DNA of 64,000 nt from Ruminococcaceae bacterium OttesenSCG-928-A16 (GTDB taxonomy: Bacteria; Bacillota; Clostridia; Oscillospirales; Ruminococcaceae): NCBI GenBank assembly GCA_030267215.1, contig JAJDJP010000001.1:124001-188000 (forward strand). The letters are read 5' to 3'. A program made the translations under genes and the position numbers. The notes below the pieces were generated by a model that was not told where the DNA came from, searched no databases, and was given only the letters and a program-made list of their open reading frames with translations. This document shows positions 40,969-49,905 of this stretch, piece by piece; the stretch's first letter is position 1; every line of letters begins with the position of its first letter.

Positions 40969-43299
40969 ATGGTAATGTGTAAAAAATGTAATAAACGGCC
41001 GGCGGTTGTGTTTGTGCAACGTAACGAGGGCGGCAAAACCAAAAACGAAGGCTACTGCCTTACCTGCGCGCACGAGCTTGGCATTAAACCGGTAGATGAT
41101 ATGATCAAGCAGTTCAGAATTTCGGAGCAAGACCTGGAGAGCATGGAAGAACGCTTTGCCGATATGATGGAAGACGGCGGCGGAATGGACATGTTAAGCA
41201 GCATGCAAAACATGCAAAATATGGATGACCTTGGCATTGGCGAAGGTGCCGAAGAGGATGATGGCGAGGGGGATAGCCCCGATGAATTTAAGCCGGGTGG
41301 TTCGGCTACGTTTCCTTTTCCGTTTGGGCAGCGCCGGCAAAGTGGCACCGATGAAAAAGAAAAAAGCAAACGTGGCGGCAACGCTAAAAATAACAAACGC
41401 AAATTTTTAGATACCTACTGCGAAAACCTGAATGAAAAGGCGGCCAATGGCAAGCTGGATAAAGTAATTGGCCGCGACCGCGAAATTTACCGCACGCTGC
41501 AAATTCTTTCTAGGCGGCAAAAAAATAACCCCTGCCTTATTGGCGAAGCGGGGGTTGGTAAAACCGCTATTGCCGAGGGCATTGCCCTGCGCATTAGCAG
41601 TGGCGATGTACCCAGCCGGCTAAAAAATAAAGAAATTTACCTGATGGACCTAACCAGCCTTGTGGCAGGTACCCAGTTTCGCGGGCAGTTCGAAAGCCGC
41701 ATTAAGGGCCTGATTAACGAGGTGAAAGAGGCTGGCAATGTCATTTTGTTTATCGACGAAATTCATAACATTACCGGCGCCGGAGACTCGGAAGGCGCGA
41801 TGAACGCCGCCAATATATTAAAGCCAGCGCTTTCTCGCGGCGAAATACAGGTAATTGGCGCCACCACTTTTGCCGAGTACCGCAAATATATCGAAAAAGA
41901 CCAAGCGCTGGAGCGTCGGTTTCAGCCGGTGCGGGTAGAAGAACCCAGCATTGAAGACACTGTGCAGGTGCTAATTGGTGTGAAAGAATACTACGAAGAC
42001 CATCACCATGTAAAAATAAGCAACGAGCTGGTAGAGCAAGCGGTGAAATTGTCTGAGCGGTATATTACCGACCGTTTTTTGCCCGACAAAGCCATCGATT
42101 TGCTGGACGAAGCCTGTGCGTCTTCGAGCTTAAGCCACACCGAAATTACCAATTGGCAGGATAGTTTGCTGGAACTTGCCAAGCTTAAAGAACAAGAAAA
42201 AGAACTGGAACAGCACAAAGACCCGGATTTTGAAAAACTGGCCGAAGTGAAAAGCGAAGTTGCCCGCACCGAAAAGGCGAGCAAAGAGCTGGAAGCCAAG
42301 GTAGATAAAATTCAGGTTACCATGGACGACCTTGCCAAGGTAATTGAATTGTGGACGGGTATCCCGGCTGTGAAAATTGCCGAAACCGAATACAAAAAAC
42401 TGGCTGGCCTGGAAGCGCACCTAAAAGAAAAGGTGATTGGACAGGACGAAGCGGTAAACCTGGTAGCAAAAGCAATCAAGCGTTCGCGGGCCGATATTTC
42501 GGGCCGGCGGCGCCCTGCTAGTTTTATATTTGTTGGGCCTACCGGTGTTGGTAAAACCGAGCTGGTAAAACAGCTTGCCTACCAATTGTTCGATTCGGTA
42601 GATCCGCTGATTCGCCTGGATATGAGCGAATTTATGGAGAAGCACGCAGTTAGCCGGCTCATTGGCTCGCCCCCAGGGTATGTTGGCTACGATGAAGCCG
42701 GCCAGCTTACCGAAAAGGTGCGCCGCAAACCCTACAGCGTGGTATTGTTCGATGAAATTGAAAAAGCCCACCCCGACGTGATGAACATTTTGCTGCAAAT
42801 TTTGGATGAAGGCAAAATTAATGATGCACAGGGCCGGGCTGTAAGCTTTGAGAATACCGTGATTTGCATGACCTCGAATGCTGGTTCTAGCGATAAGGTA
42901 AGCGAAACCGGCTTTAATAAAAGCTTTGCCGACATTAGCAGCTCGAAAGCGATGAAAGCGCTGCAAGACTTTTTGCGCCCCGAGTTTTTAAGCCGGGTGG
43001 ATGAAATTGTGGTGTTTAAACCGCTAAACCAGCAAAGCCTAGAGGCTATTGCTGCCCTAATGCTGGGCGAATATAAAGAACCACTTGCCACCCGTGGCAT
43101 TACCCTTGCGTGGGACGAAGAGGCCCTGAAGTTATTGTGCGAAAAAGCCGCCGGCGGCAAGTTTGGCGCAAGAGATCTGCGCCGGGTTATCCGCAAAGAG
43201 GTGGAAGACCGCATTGCCGAGCGTATTATAGCCAATACCGGCCTGCAAAGTGTGCGGGTAGTGGTTAAAAATGGCGAGATTGACACCGAAACTACTTGA
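40969..43299 (+). CDS. clpE: ClpE-type AAA+ unfoldase of the Clp protease
   Basis: A 776-residue Hsp100 protein. Instead of a Clp-N repeat domain it has an N-terminal zinc finger ([10 protein letters not shown]...CLTCAHELG) like ClpE and McsA. Next come an acidic Met-rich linker, then the first AAA+ module with Walker [10 protein letters not shown] and Walker [10 protein letters not shown] coiled-coil middle domain with [19 protein letters not shown] follows, then the second module with Walker [11 protein letters not shown] and Walker [14 protein letters not shown]. It should feed substrates to ClpP. A tripeptide like the ClpP-binding loop could not be pinned down. ATG 40969 has AAAGG about ten bases upstream. 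Confidence 0.88.
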   Translation: MVMCKKCNKRPAVVFVQRNEGGKTKNEGYCLTCAHELGIKPVDDMIKQFRISEQDLESMEERFADMMEDGGGMDMLSSMQNMQNMDDLGIGEGAEEDDGEGDSPDEFKPGGSATFPFPFGQRRQSGTDEKEKSKRGGNAKNNKRKFLDTYCENLNEKAANGKLDKVIGRDREIYRTLQILSRRQKNNPCLIGEAGVGKTAIAEGIALRISSGDVPSRLKNKEIYLMDLTSLVAGTQFRGQFESRIKGLINEVKEAGNVILFIDEIHNITGAGDSEGAMNAANILKPALSRGEIQVIGATTFAEYRKYIEKDQALERRFQPVRVEEPSIEDTVQVLIGVKEYYEDHHHVKISNELVEQAVKLSERYITDRFLPDKAIDLLDEACASSSLSHTEITNWQDSLLELAKLKEQEKELEQHKDPDFEKLAEVKSEVARTEKASKELEAKVDKIQVTMDDLAKVIELWTGIPAVKIAETEYKKLAGLEAHLKEKVIGQDEAVNLVAKAIKRSRADISGRRRPASFIFVGPTGVGKTELVKQLAYQLFDSVDPLIRLDMSEFMEKHAVSRLIGSPPGYVGYDEAGQLTEKVRRKPYSVVLFDEIEKAHPDVMNILLQILDEGKINDAQGRAVSFENTVICMTSNAGSSDKVSETGFNKSFADISSSKAMKALQDFLRPEFLSRVDEIVVFKPLNQQSLEAIAALMLGEYKEPLATRGITLAWDEEALKLLCEKAAGGKFGARDLRRVIRKEVEDRIAERIIANTGLQSVRVVVKNGEIDTETT

Positions 43300-43310
43300 T
43301 AGAATTGCCC

Positions 43311-43339
43311 TTGACTTTTTGAGCAAAAAATTGTATCCT
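43311..43339 (+). promoter_or_regulatory. tRNA-Gly promoter
   Basis: TTGACT (43311-43316), a 17-nt spacer and TATCCT (43334-43339), about 33 nt upstream of the mature tRNA. A CGTTGC/GCAACG hairpin lies in the 5' leader. Confidence 0.75.
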
Positions 43340-43371
43340 AATATTCGTTGCTGGGCTTCCGGCAACGATAT

Positions 43372-43445
43372 GCAGGCGTAGTTTAGTGGTAAAACCCCAG
43401 CCTTCCAAGCTGGCTTTGTGGGTTCGATTCCCATCGCCTGCTCCA
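43372..43445 (+). tRNA. tRNA-Gly (anticodon TCC), CCA encoded
   Basis: Acceptor GCAGGCG/CGCCTGC, anticodon arm CCAGC-CTTCCAA-GCTGG with anticodon TCC, T arm with GTGGG-TTCGATT-CCCAT, discriminator T and CCA. The last ten bases are repeated at 43982-43991. Confidence 0.94.
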
Positions 43446-43454
43446 TATTTAATT

Positions 43455-43526
43455 AAGTCGAACAACCAACACAGCATTTTTGTTTTCCCAAAGATGGTTG
43501 TGTTGGTTGTTTGACTTTAATTTTTT
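43455..43526 (+). terminator. Long terminator after tRNA-Gly, inside the insertion
   Basis: A 19-bp stem with one G-T pair (AAGTCGAACAACCAACACA, 43455-43473, and 43499-43517) followed by TAATTTTTT. Part of its left arm also matches the inverted repeat at 43961-43971. Confidence 0.85.
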
Positions 43527-43570
43527 ATAAAAGTATTAACTTGAATGCAAACTAATTTGAGGAGGTAATT

Positions 43571-43954
43571 GTGGATATTTGGATTCCTGTCTTGGCTGCT
43601 TTAGTAACAGGGTTGATTTCCTTTATAGCTTCGACTATGAAGTCAAGTAAGGAGCTTGACAAAGTCAAAATTGAGAACGAGTCAAAATTGGAGCAATTGA
43701 AACAACAACACCTTGATGAAATGGACAAACTTGAAAAGGAACATCTAGCGGCTATAAAGAAAATGGAAACTGAAGTAGAATTAAAATTAAAGGAATATGG
43801 CGATACAAAAGAAACAGATGTTAAATATGGATTTTTGAATGATATTATAAGGCAAGCTCTGACTAATCCTCAACAAGCTGCTCAAAGTATGGAAGGGCTT
43901 CAAAAACTATCTGATTTGGCAAAGCAGATGTCAAACGATAATGAAAAAAAGTGA
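43571..43954 (+). CDS. Small membrane-anchored coiled-coil protein
   Basis: A 127-residue protein starting at GTG with GGAGG upstream. Residues of about 3-22 form one hydrophobic helix (IWIPVLAALVTGLISFIAST). A highly charged Lys/Glu coiled coil runs from about 25 to 80 (KLEQLKQQHLDEMDKLEKEH), then a short helical tail (NPQQAAQSMEGLQKLSDLAKQM). The topology suggests a membrane anchor with a cytoplasmic coiled coil. No family is recognised; similar small proteins occur as phage or plasmid cargo. It is the only gene of the tRNA-Gly insertion. Confidence 0.7.
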   Translation: MDIWIPVLAALVTGLISFIASTMKSSKELDKVKIENESKLEQLKQQHLDEMDKLEKEHLAAIKKMETEVELKLKEYGDTKETDVKYGFLNDIIRQALTNPQQAAQSMEGLQKLSDLAKQMSNDNEKK

Positions 43955-43981
43955 AGATTTTTGTTCGACTTTAGGTAAGAT

Positions 43982-43991
43982 GCCTGCTCCA
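43982..43991 (+). repeat. Distal copy of the tRNA-Gly 3' end (putative att site)
   Basis: GCCTGCTCCA is identical to the last ten bases of tRNA-Gly including CCA. It is followed after two bases by a terminator. Confidence 0.65.
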
Positions 43992-43992
43992 A

Positions 43993-44037
43993 AAAACAAG
44001 CCCTTGCGCCGTATCCCGGCGCAAGGGCTTGTTTTTT
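43993..44037. terminator. Terminator beyond the tRNA-Gly insertion
   Basis: An 18-bp stem AAAACAAGCCCTTGCGCC/GGCGCAAGGGCTTGTTTT (43993-44010 and 44018-44035) with T-run. It is probably the original terminator of tRNA-Gly, now displaced by the insertion. Confidence 0.9.
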
Positions 44038-44198
44038 TATAAGGCTAAATATTTTAAACCCTTTGACTTTGCGGGCATACAACTAGGCAGATTTAAGCGC
44101 CTAATGTAATGTAGTTATTACATAAAAAAGGCCTTGTGGATATACGATAACACAAAAGTGGTTTTGTTGGTTAACTCTACAAATTATGCAAAATTGCA

Positions 44199-44256
44199 TT
44201 GACAGAGCGCTTTTTGTGCCATAATATGAAGCTACAATGAATATGTAATGACATTA
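44199..44256 (+). promoter_or_regulatory. Promoter and candidate GntR operator of the carbohydrate locus
   Basis: TTGACA (44199-44204), a 17-nt spacer and TAATAT (44222-44227). Just downstream, at about +12, is the palindrome TAATGACATTA (44246-44256). Its TAATGACAT half recurs upstream of the sugar-binding protein gene at 49815-49823. A further inverted repeat TGTAAT-N6-ATTACA lies at 44105-44122. This accounts for the gap 44038-44290. Confidence 0.7.
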
Positions 44257-44290
44257 TGATGTAACACCAATAGATGAGAGGGGTTTATGC

Positions 44291-45340
44291 ATGAAAAGCC
44301 TGGTTGTGGATGCAAAGGGGAACCTAAGTGTACAAGAGCTGCCAAAGCCTGCTTATGGCGAATGCCAGGCGCTTGTAAAAATGCTAAGTTGTGGCGTGTG
44401 CAATGGCACCGATACAAAAATTATACATGGTACTTTTAAAAACTTTAATAGCTACCCCGCAGTGCTAGGCCACGAGGGCGTGGGGCAAGTGGTAGAAATT
44501 GGCAGCAAGGTTACCAATTTAAAAGTGGGCGACATTGTGCTGCTACCCTTTTTAGAGGGGGAAACCGGCGGCATTGCCTCGGGCTGGGGGGCCTTTTCAG
44601 AATATGCGGTGGTGGGGGACGCACAAAGCTATATTAACAATGGCATGGGCCCCGGTACGCCGCATTTTTCGGAAGGTTATTTTGCCCAAAATGTAATACA
44701 CCCCACCGATAAAGTGGATGCGGTGGGGGCGGCTATGGTTATCACTTTTAGGGAGGTACTAAGCGCCATAAAGCGCTTTGGCTTTAAGCCCAACCAAAAC
44801 CTGCTGGTGTTTGGTGCGGGGCCTGTGGGGCTTTGCTTTACCCGTTTTGCCAAATTAATTGGTATGCAAACCGTAATAACAGTAGATATTTCGGACGAAA
44901 AAACCACAGCGGCCAAACAAGCTGGGGCCGATTATGCCTTTAACAGCACCACCTGCGATGTAAATGCCGAGGTGAAGAAGCTGTTTCCCGATGGAATGGA
45001 TTATGTGGTGGATGCCGTGGGCATTAACCAGCTTATTAACCAGGCCATGGGCCTAATTAAGTACAACGGCAAAATTTGCTGCTATGGTATATCGCCCCAG
45101 CTGGGTATGCAGCTAGATTGGAGCGCCGCCCCCTATAACTGGAGCTTGGATTTTGTGCAGTGGCCCTCTAAGCTGGAAGAAAGCGAGGCCCATGCCCAGG
45201 TAATGGCCTGGATTAATTTGGGCGTGCTAAATCCAATGGATTTTATATCGGATGTTTTTGATTTTGAACATGTGCTGGACGCCTTTAAATTGGTAGAAGA
45301 GCGTAAAAGCGGCACAAAAAAAATAGTGGTTACCTTTTAG
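44291..45340 (+). CDS. Medium-chain (MDR) NAD(P)-dependent dehydrogenase
   Basis: A 349-residue oxidoreductase of the zinc alcohol-dehydrogenase type. The catalytic-zinc side is CGVCNGTDTKI (Cys) and GHEGVGQVVEIG (His/Glu) near residue 60. The Rossmann fold has VFGAGPVGLCFTRFAK near residue 176. The structural-zinc cysteine loop is absent, as in polyol and sugar dehydrogenases of the family. It probably oxidises a sugar or polyol entering the pathway, perhaps to the lactone used by the next gene. GAGGGG precedes the ATG. First gene of the locus, under the candidate GntR operator. Confidence 0.8.
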   Translation: MKSLVVDAKGNLSVQELPKPAYGECQALVKMLSCGVCNGTDTKIIHGTFKNFNSYPAVLGHEGVGQVVEIGSKVTNLKVGDIVLLPFLEGETGGIASGWGAFSEYAVVGDAQSYINNGMGPGTPHFSEGYFAQNVIHPTDKVDAVGAAMVITFREVLSAIKRFGFKPNQNLLVFGAGPVGLCFTRFAKLIGMQTVITVDISDEKTTAAKQAGADYAFNSTTCDVNAEVKKLFPDGMDYVVDAVGINQLINQAMGLIKYNGKICCYGISPQLGMQLDWSAAPYNWSLDFVQWPSKLEESEAHAQVMAWINLGVLNPMDFISDVFDFEHVLDAFKLVEERKSGTKKIVVTF

Positions 45341-45437
45341 TTTAAAATAGCAAAGCCTATGTTTTTATTAACCTGTATACACATAACCGCCTTGCAAAGC
45401 AATTGTTAGCGGCCAAACAATAAAAGGAGTGTTCCAA

Positions 45438-46424
45438 ATGAGGGAATCGAAACTGTTTTGTGCCCTGCCAGAGTATATTTGCACGCCAGATGGTATGGCG
45501 ATTGACAAGTACGATAATTTGGTGCTTTCTTGCCCTAACTTTGCCCAAGATGACATGAGCGGTTGTGTGGTTAAAATTAACAAAGAAGGCGTTGTTACCA
45601 AATGGTTCGACGTACCAGTACACCCCGAAACCGGTGTTGCCCGTAACATGGGTATCGATTTTGATGAAAACTGGAATGTATACCTGTGCGACAACCAGGG
45701 TTGGAGCGAAAAACCCGAACTGCTTTTTAAAGGCAGGGTGCTAAAGGTAGAGGTAGATGATGCTGGCCATATTTTTAAAACCACTGTAGTGGCTAAAAAT
45801 ATGGAACATCCAAACGGAATACGAATAAAAAATGGCTATATGTATGTAACCCAAAGTTACATGCACCCCGCCAAACGGGAAGACGGCAAGCTGGTGAGTG
45901 GGGTTTACCGCTTTAAGCTGGACGATGCAGAAATTGACGTTAAAAATGATTTGACCGACGAGCATTTATTTGCCACCTTTGTTACGAGCGACCCCAACTG
46001 CCAGTATGGCGCCGATGGTATCGCGTTCGATTCGAAGGGGGATTTGTATGTGGGCAATTTTGGCGATGGCGAAATATATAAGCTGGAGTTAGACGCCGAA
46101 GGGAACTTGAAAAGCAACACCCCCTTTGCTAAAAATGCTAGCCAGCTGCAAAGCACCGATGGCATGATTTTTGACCAAGATGATAACTTGTATATTGCCG
46201 ATTTTAGCGCCAACGCCATTGCCATGGTAACGCCAGACGGCAAAGTGCAGCGCATTGCCCAAAGCCCCGATTGCACCGGCCTAGACGGCGGGCTGGACCA
46301 ACCGGGAGAACCGATTGTGTGGAATGGCCGCATCATTGCCTCTTGCTTTGATTTGGTTACAGGGCCAGACAAGGTAAATACCAAGCACGAAATGCCCGCC
46401 ACACTGGCAGAATTGCCGTTGTAG
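45438..46424 (+). CDS. SMP-30/gluconolactonase-family protein
   Basis: A 328-residue six-bladed propeller of the SMP-30/LRE type. It has TPDGMAIDKYDNLVLS near the N-terminus, NMGIDFDENWNVYLCD, NMEHPNGIRIKNGYMYV with the metal-binding Asn, YGADGIAFDSKGDLYVGNFGDGEIYKLE with a ligand Asp, and DGMIFDQDDNLYIADF. It likely hydrolyses a sugar lactone using a divalent cation. The ATG at 45438 has AAAGGAG eight bases upstream. It follows the dehydrogenase, suggesting a dehydrogenase-lactonase pair. Confidence 0.8.
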   Translation: MRESKLFCALPEYICTPDGMAIDKYDNLVLSCPNFAQDDMSGCVVKINKEGVVTKWFDVPVHPETGVARNMGIDFDENWNVYLCDNQGWSEKPELLFKGRVLKVEVDDAGHIFKTTVVAKNMEHPNGIRIKNGYMYVTQSYMHPAKREDGKLVSGVYRFKLDDAEIDVKNDLTDEHLFATFVTSDPNCQYGADGIAFDSKGDLYVGNFGDGEIYKLELDAEGNLKSNTPFAKNASQLQSTDGMIFDQDDNLYIADFSANAIAMVTPDGKVQRIAQSPDCTGLDGGLDQPGEPIVWNGRIIASCFDLVTGPDKVNTKHEMPATLAELPL

Positions 46425-46466
46425 TAGCTGGTTTTTGTAGCATAAATACAGAGAGGGTGGGGGAGA

Positions 46467-48005
46467 ATGACGCAATATATATTGGCGCACGACCTTGGCA
46501 CAAGTGGCAACAAAGCCACACTGTATGGGCTAGATGGAATACTGGCCGCCAGCGTATTGTGCGAGTACCCCACCTTTACCCCCCACCCCGGTTGGGTAGA
46601 ACAAAACCCCGATGACTGGTGGCAGGCTGTGTGCACCGGCACGCAGCAGCTATTGCAAAAAGCAGGGGTGCAGCCGGGGCAGGTGGCGGCCATTAGTTTT
46701 AGCGCCCAAATGATGGGCTGCCTGCTGGTAGACGCAAAAGGGCAGCCGCTGCGTAACATGATTATTTGGGCCGATACCCGTGCCGCCAAACAGGAAAAAG
46801 AAATGGAAGAACTGCTGGGGATGGAGTTTGTATACCGTACTACTGGCCACCGCATCAGTGCTTCCTATTCGGCGGCAAAGCTGCTGTGGGTGCGCGAAAA
46901 CGAGCCCGAAGTATACGCCAAAGCAGCTAAAATGCTGCACGCGAAGGATTATATTATCCATAAGCTTTGCGGCCAGTTTGTAACCGATTATAGTGATGCG
47001 TCGGGCACCAATTTGTTCGATATCAACACAAAAGAATGGTCTATGCCTATTTTGCAGGCGCTTGATATTAACCCGGCTTTGCTGCCCAATGCCTACCCCA
47101 GCGCTACTGTGGCAGGCGGGGTTAGCACTCGCGCAGCGGCCGAAACTGGGCTTTTGCAGGGTACGCCAGTGGTAATTGGCGGCGGCGATGGAAGCTGTGC
47201 CTGCGTGGGCGCAGGTGTGGTAAAAGAGGGCACCGCCTATAACGTGCTGGGGTCTTCTTCTTGGATATCGCTTGCCAGCAAAACCCCCGTGTACGATAAA
47301 GAAATGCGCACCTTTAACTGGGTGCATTTGGACGAAAACCTGTACACCCCCTGCGGCACCATGCAGGCGGCGGGTTATTCGTATCAATGGTATAAAAATG
47401 TGCTGTGTGGTGCCGAAACACACGCTGCGGCGCAAGCGGGCAGCAGCCCCTACAAGCTTATTGATGAAGGCGCCGCACAGGCAAAACCAGGGGCCGGCGG
47501 GCTGCTATACTTGCCCTACCTTTTGGGCGAGCGCAGCCCCCGCTGGAACCACGAGGCCCGGGGCGCATTTGTGGGGCTTTCGGTAAACAGCAGCAAGGGC
47601 GATATTTCCCGTGCGGTGTTAGAAGGGGTTGGCTTTAACCTGCGGGTAATTTTGGATATTTTGCGTGCGGGGCACCCCATACAAGAAATAACCATGATTG
47701 GCGGCGGCGCTAAAGGCGCCGTATGGCTGCAAATTTTGGCCGACATTTGGCAGTTGCCCCTGCAACTACCCACCTACCGCGAAGAAGCCACCAGTATGGG
47801 GGCCGCCATTTGCGGGGGTGTGGCCATTGGGGCTTACCAAGGCTATAACGTAATAGAAAAAATGAACAAACCACAACAAACCGTGCAACCAAACCCAAAG
47901 CTGGCCCCGTTGTATAACAATTTGTATGCGGCTTTTAATACGGCATACCAAAATTTGGTGCCAACTTACACACAACTGGCCGCGTTTAACCAAGCATATC
48001 CATAA
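46467..48005 (+). CDS. FGGY-family carbohydrate kinase (xylulokinase-like)
   Basis: A 512-residue cytosolic kinase with the two actin-like domains. It has an N-terminal HDLGTSGNKATL phosphate loop, IIWADTRA with the catalytic Asp region, VVIGGGDGSCACVGAG, and LYLPYLLGERSPRWNHEARGAFVGL with the FGGY signature region. IGGGAKGAVWLQILADI follows near the C-terminus. Overall it is closest to xylulokinases, but the substrate could be another keto sugar or sugar acid. GGGGGAGA precedes the ATG. Confidence 0.85.
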   Translation: MTQYILAHDLGTSGNKATLYGLDGILAASVLCEYPTFTPHPGWVEQNPDDWWQAVCTGTQQLLQKAGVQPGQVAAISFSAQMMGCLLVDAKGQPLRNMIIWADTRAAKQEKEMEELLGMEFVYRTTGHRISASYSAAKLLWVRENEPEVYAKAAKMLHAKDYIIHKLCGQFVTDYSDASGTNLFDINTKEWSMPILQALDINPALLPNAYPSATVAGGVSTRAAAETGLLQGTPVVIGGGDGSCACVGAGVVKEGTAYNVLGSSSWISLASKTPVYDKEMRTFNWVHLDENLYTPCGTMQAAGYSYQWYKNVLCGAETHAAAQAGSSPYKLIDEGAAQAKPGAGGLLYLPYLLGERSPRWNHEARGAFVGLSVNSSKGDISRAVLEGVGFNLRVILDILRAGHPIQEITMIGGGAKGAVWLQILADIWQLPLQLPTYREEATSMGAAICGGVAIGAYQGYNVIEKMNKPQQTVQPNPKLAPLYNNLYAAFNTAYQNLVPTYTQLAAFNQAYP

Positions 48006-48051
48006 AGGGAAACAGGCAACAGGTAAACCGCCAACAAAGGGGGAACGCTTT

Positions 48052-48801
48052 TTGAAAGAGCACAATTTATATAACATAGATAAAGCCGTGCCGGTGCCGC
48101 TTTATTACCAAATAAAGCAATCTATTTTAGCGGCCATACAAGAGGGCCAGCTAAAAGGTGGCGACATGTTGCCCACCGAGCTTGATTTTTGTGTAAATTG
48201 TGGCATTAGCCGCCCCACCATACGGCAGGCCCTTAGCGAGTTAGTAACCGAAGGCTATCTGTACCGTTTAAAGGGCAAGGGTACCTTTGTGGCACAGCCC
48301 AAAATAGATGCCCGTTTTTTAAACAAGCTGCAAAGCTTTAACCAAGAAATGACCCAGAAGGGGTTAGTTCCTTCCACACAGGTACTATCGGTACAAACCA
48401 TAGAGGGAAAAAGCAGCATAAATAAGCTGCTAAATATTCCCGCAGGCGAAAAACTGCTGTACCTGGAGCGGGTGCGCTATACCGATGGCGAACCCATTGT
48501 GTATTTAGAAACCTACCTGCCTAACACCCTTTTGGGCGGGCTTGCACAAGAAGATTTCACCCATAAATCGCTGTATTCTTTGCTGGAAGAAAAATACAAC
48601 CTGCGGGTAGAAAAGGTGCAGCGCGAGATAGAAGCGGTAAACGCTACCACCCATGTGGCCGGCCTGCTAGAAATATCTAAGGGCAAAGCCATTTGTTTGG
48701 TAACCACCGTGGCCTATGCGGGCGATATGATGCCGGTAGAGTACTCGGTGGCACGCTACCGGGGCGACCGCAACAAATTTAGCGTAGAGCTGTACAGATA
48801 A
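48052..48801 (+). CDS. GntR/HutC-family transcriptional regulator
   Basis: A 249-residue regulator. The N-terminal winged helix has PLYYQIKQSILAAI, MLPTELDFCVNCGISRPTIRQALSELVTEGYLYRLKGKGTFVA. The C-terminal UTRA ligand-binding domain runs from about residue 95, with LLYLERVRYTDGEPIVYLETYLP and MPVEYSVARYRGDRNKF. It starts at TTG with AAGGGGGA upstream; the longer ORF-track frame overlaps the kinase gene. It should bind the TAATGACAT sites at 44246 and 49815 and release them on a phosphorylated sugar. Confidence 0.9.
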   Translation: MKEHNLYNIDKAVPVPLYYQIKQSILAAIQEGQLKGGDMLPTELDFCVNCGISRPTIRQALSELVTEGYLYRLKGKGTFVAQPKIDARFLNKLQSFNQEMTQKGLVPSTQVLSVQTIEGKSSINKLLNIPAGEKLLYLERVRYTDGEPIVYLETYLPNTLLGGLAQEDFTHKSLYSLLEEKYNLRVEKVQREIEAVNATTHVAGLLEISKGKAICLVTTVAYAGDMMPVEYSVARYRGDRNKFSVELYR

Positions 48802-48813
48802 GCGGGGAAGATA

Positions 48814-49758
48814 ATGCATACAGAAAAGGTAAAACTGGCCCTGTTGGGCATGCAACGCCATAGCTGGGAACAAGGCGTTGCCATGCAAGCTTTTTTAGAG
48901 CAAGGCGATATGGAAGCCGTGGTGGCGCTGGCTAAAGAAGCAGTGTGGCGCCAAACACCAGATGGCCGTGCCGCCATGATAGGCGTGAGCGATGCCATAA
49001 CAGACCCCTGCGCAGTGGGTGAGGGCTTGCTGGCAGCAGCAAACCACACCAAAGCGCAAGATTTACTTCACGGTAACCAACTGCTATTGCAATGGGCCTT
49101 GCAAAAAGCCCCACGCAATGCCAGCGGCGTGTTGTATCATCTAAATACAAGCAAACAATTCTGGGTAGATTCTATGTACATGCTGCCGCCGTATTTAGCG
49201 GCCTCGGGCTATTATACGCAAGCGCTAGATAATTTATATGGTTATTGGCAAGCATTGTTTGATGAAGAAGCCAGCCTGATGCACCACATGTGGGATGATG
49301 AAACAAAAACCTATGTGCGTGCCGCCCACTGGGGTGTAGGCAATGGCTGGGCCTTGGCTGCGCTGGCACGCATGTTTAACTTGCTGCCAACAAAAATGCT
49401 GCCCGAAAAGCAGCGAATTGCCGCCATGGGGCAAACATTGGTAGATGGTGTACTAAAATATATGCGGCAAGATGGCCTTTTTCATGATGTGGTGGACGAC
49501 CCTTCTACTTTTGTAGAAACCAATCTTTCGCAAATGCTGGCCTACACGCTGTACCGTGGCGTGCACAGTGGCTGGCTGCCAAGCAGCTATTTAGCCCCGG
49601 CGCAAAAGCTGCGCAGCGCCGCCCGCAGCAAGGTAGATGAATATGGCCTGGTGCAGGGCGTGTGTGGCTCTCCCTCTTTCGATAAACCCGGTGTTGCGCC
49701 CGAAGGGCAGGCTTTTTACCTTTTAATGGAATCAGCAGCGGCACAAGCAAACAAATAA
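48814..49758 (+). CDS. GH88/GH105-type unsaturated uronyl hydrolase (YteR-like)
   Basis: A 314-residue cytosolic protein with the (alpha/alpha)6-barrel pattern of GH105. It has RHSWEQGVAMQAFLE near residue 15, QFWVDSMYMLPPYLA with a catalytic-type Asp near residue 125, WGVGNGWALAALARM, DGLFHDVVDDPSTFVETNLSQMLAYTLYRG, and YGLVQGVCGSPSFDKPG. No signal peptide is present. Enzymes of this family remove unsaturated uronic acids from pectin or glycosaminoglycan oligosaccharides, implying the substrate is imported as an oligosaccharide. It lies 12 nt after the regulator. Confidence 0.82.
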   Translation: MHTEKVKLALLGMQRHSWEQGVAMQAFLEQGDMEAVVALAKEAVWRQTPDGRAAMIGVSDAITDPCAVGEGLLAAANHTKAQDLLHGNQLLLQWALQKAPRNASGVLYHLNTSKQFWVDSMYMLPPYLAASGYYTQALDNLYGYWQALFDEEASLMHHMWDDETKTYVRAAHWGVGNGWALAALARMFNLLPTKMLPEKQRIAAMGQTLVDGVLKYMRQDGLFHDVVDDPSTFVETNLSQMLAYTLYRGVHSGWLPSSYLAPAQKLRSAARSKVDEYGLVQGVCGSPSFDKPGVAPEGQAFYLLMESAAAQANK

Positions 49759-49814
49759 AATATAGCCCCCTAATACATATAAGCAAACGTACTATTCTCG
49801 TATATGTAAAGACA

Positions 49815-49823
49815 TAATGACAT
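49815..49823. promoter_or_regulatory. Second candidate GntR operator
   Basis: CATAATGACATATAAGG carries the same TAATGACAT core as 44246-44254. It sits about 85 nt before the sugar-binding protein gene in a 147-nt gap, implying a separately controlled transporter transcript. An exact -10 and -35 could not be fixed. Confidence 0.5.
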
Positions 49824-49905
49824 ATAAGGCGAAAGTATTGTTCTTAAAGTGGTTTTATCTGGGCATTGGGCCTGGTAAACAGAATAAATTTTTGGAGGAA
49901 GAAGT

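Larger units (their letters stand above)
43446..43991. mobile_element. 546-bp insertion at the tRNA-Gly 3' end
   Basis: Bounded by direct repeats GCCTGCTCCA, the tRNA 3' end (43436-43445) and its copy (43982-43991). A strong terminator abuts the distal copy and looks like the tRNA's original one. Inside are a second terminator and a single small gene with AT-rich composition unlike the neighbours. AAGTCGAACAA (43455-43465) is repeated inverted as TTGTTCGACTT (43961-43971) near the other end. No integrase is present, so it is either a remnant or an element mobilised in trans. Confidence 0.65.
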
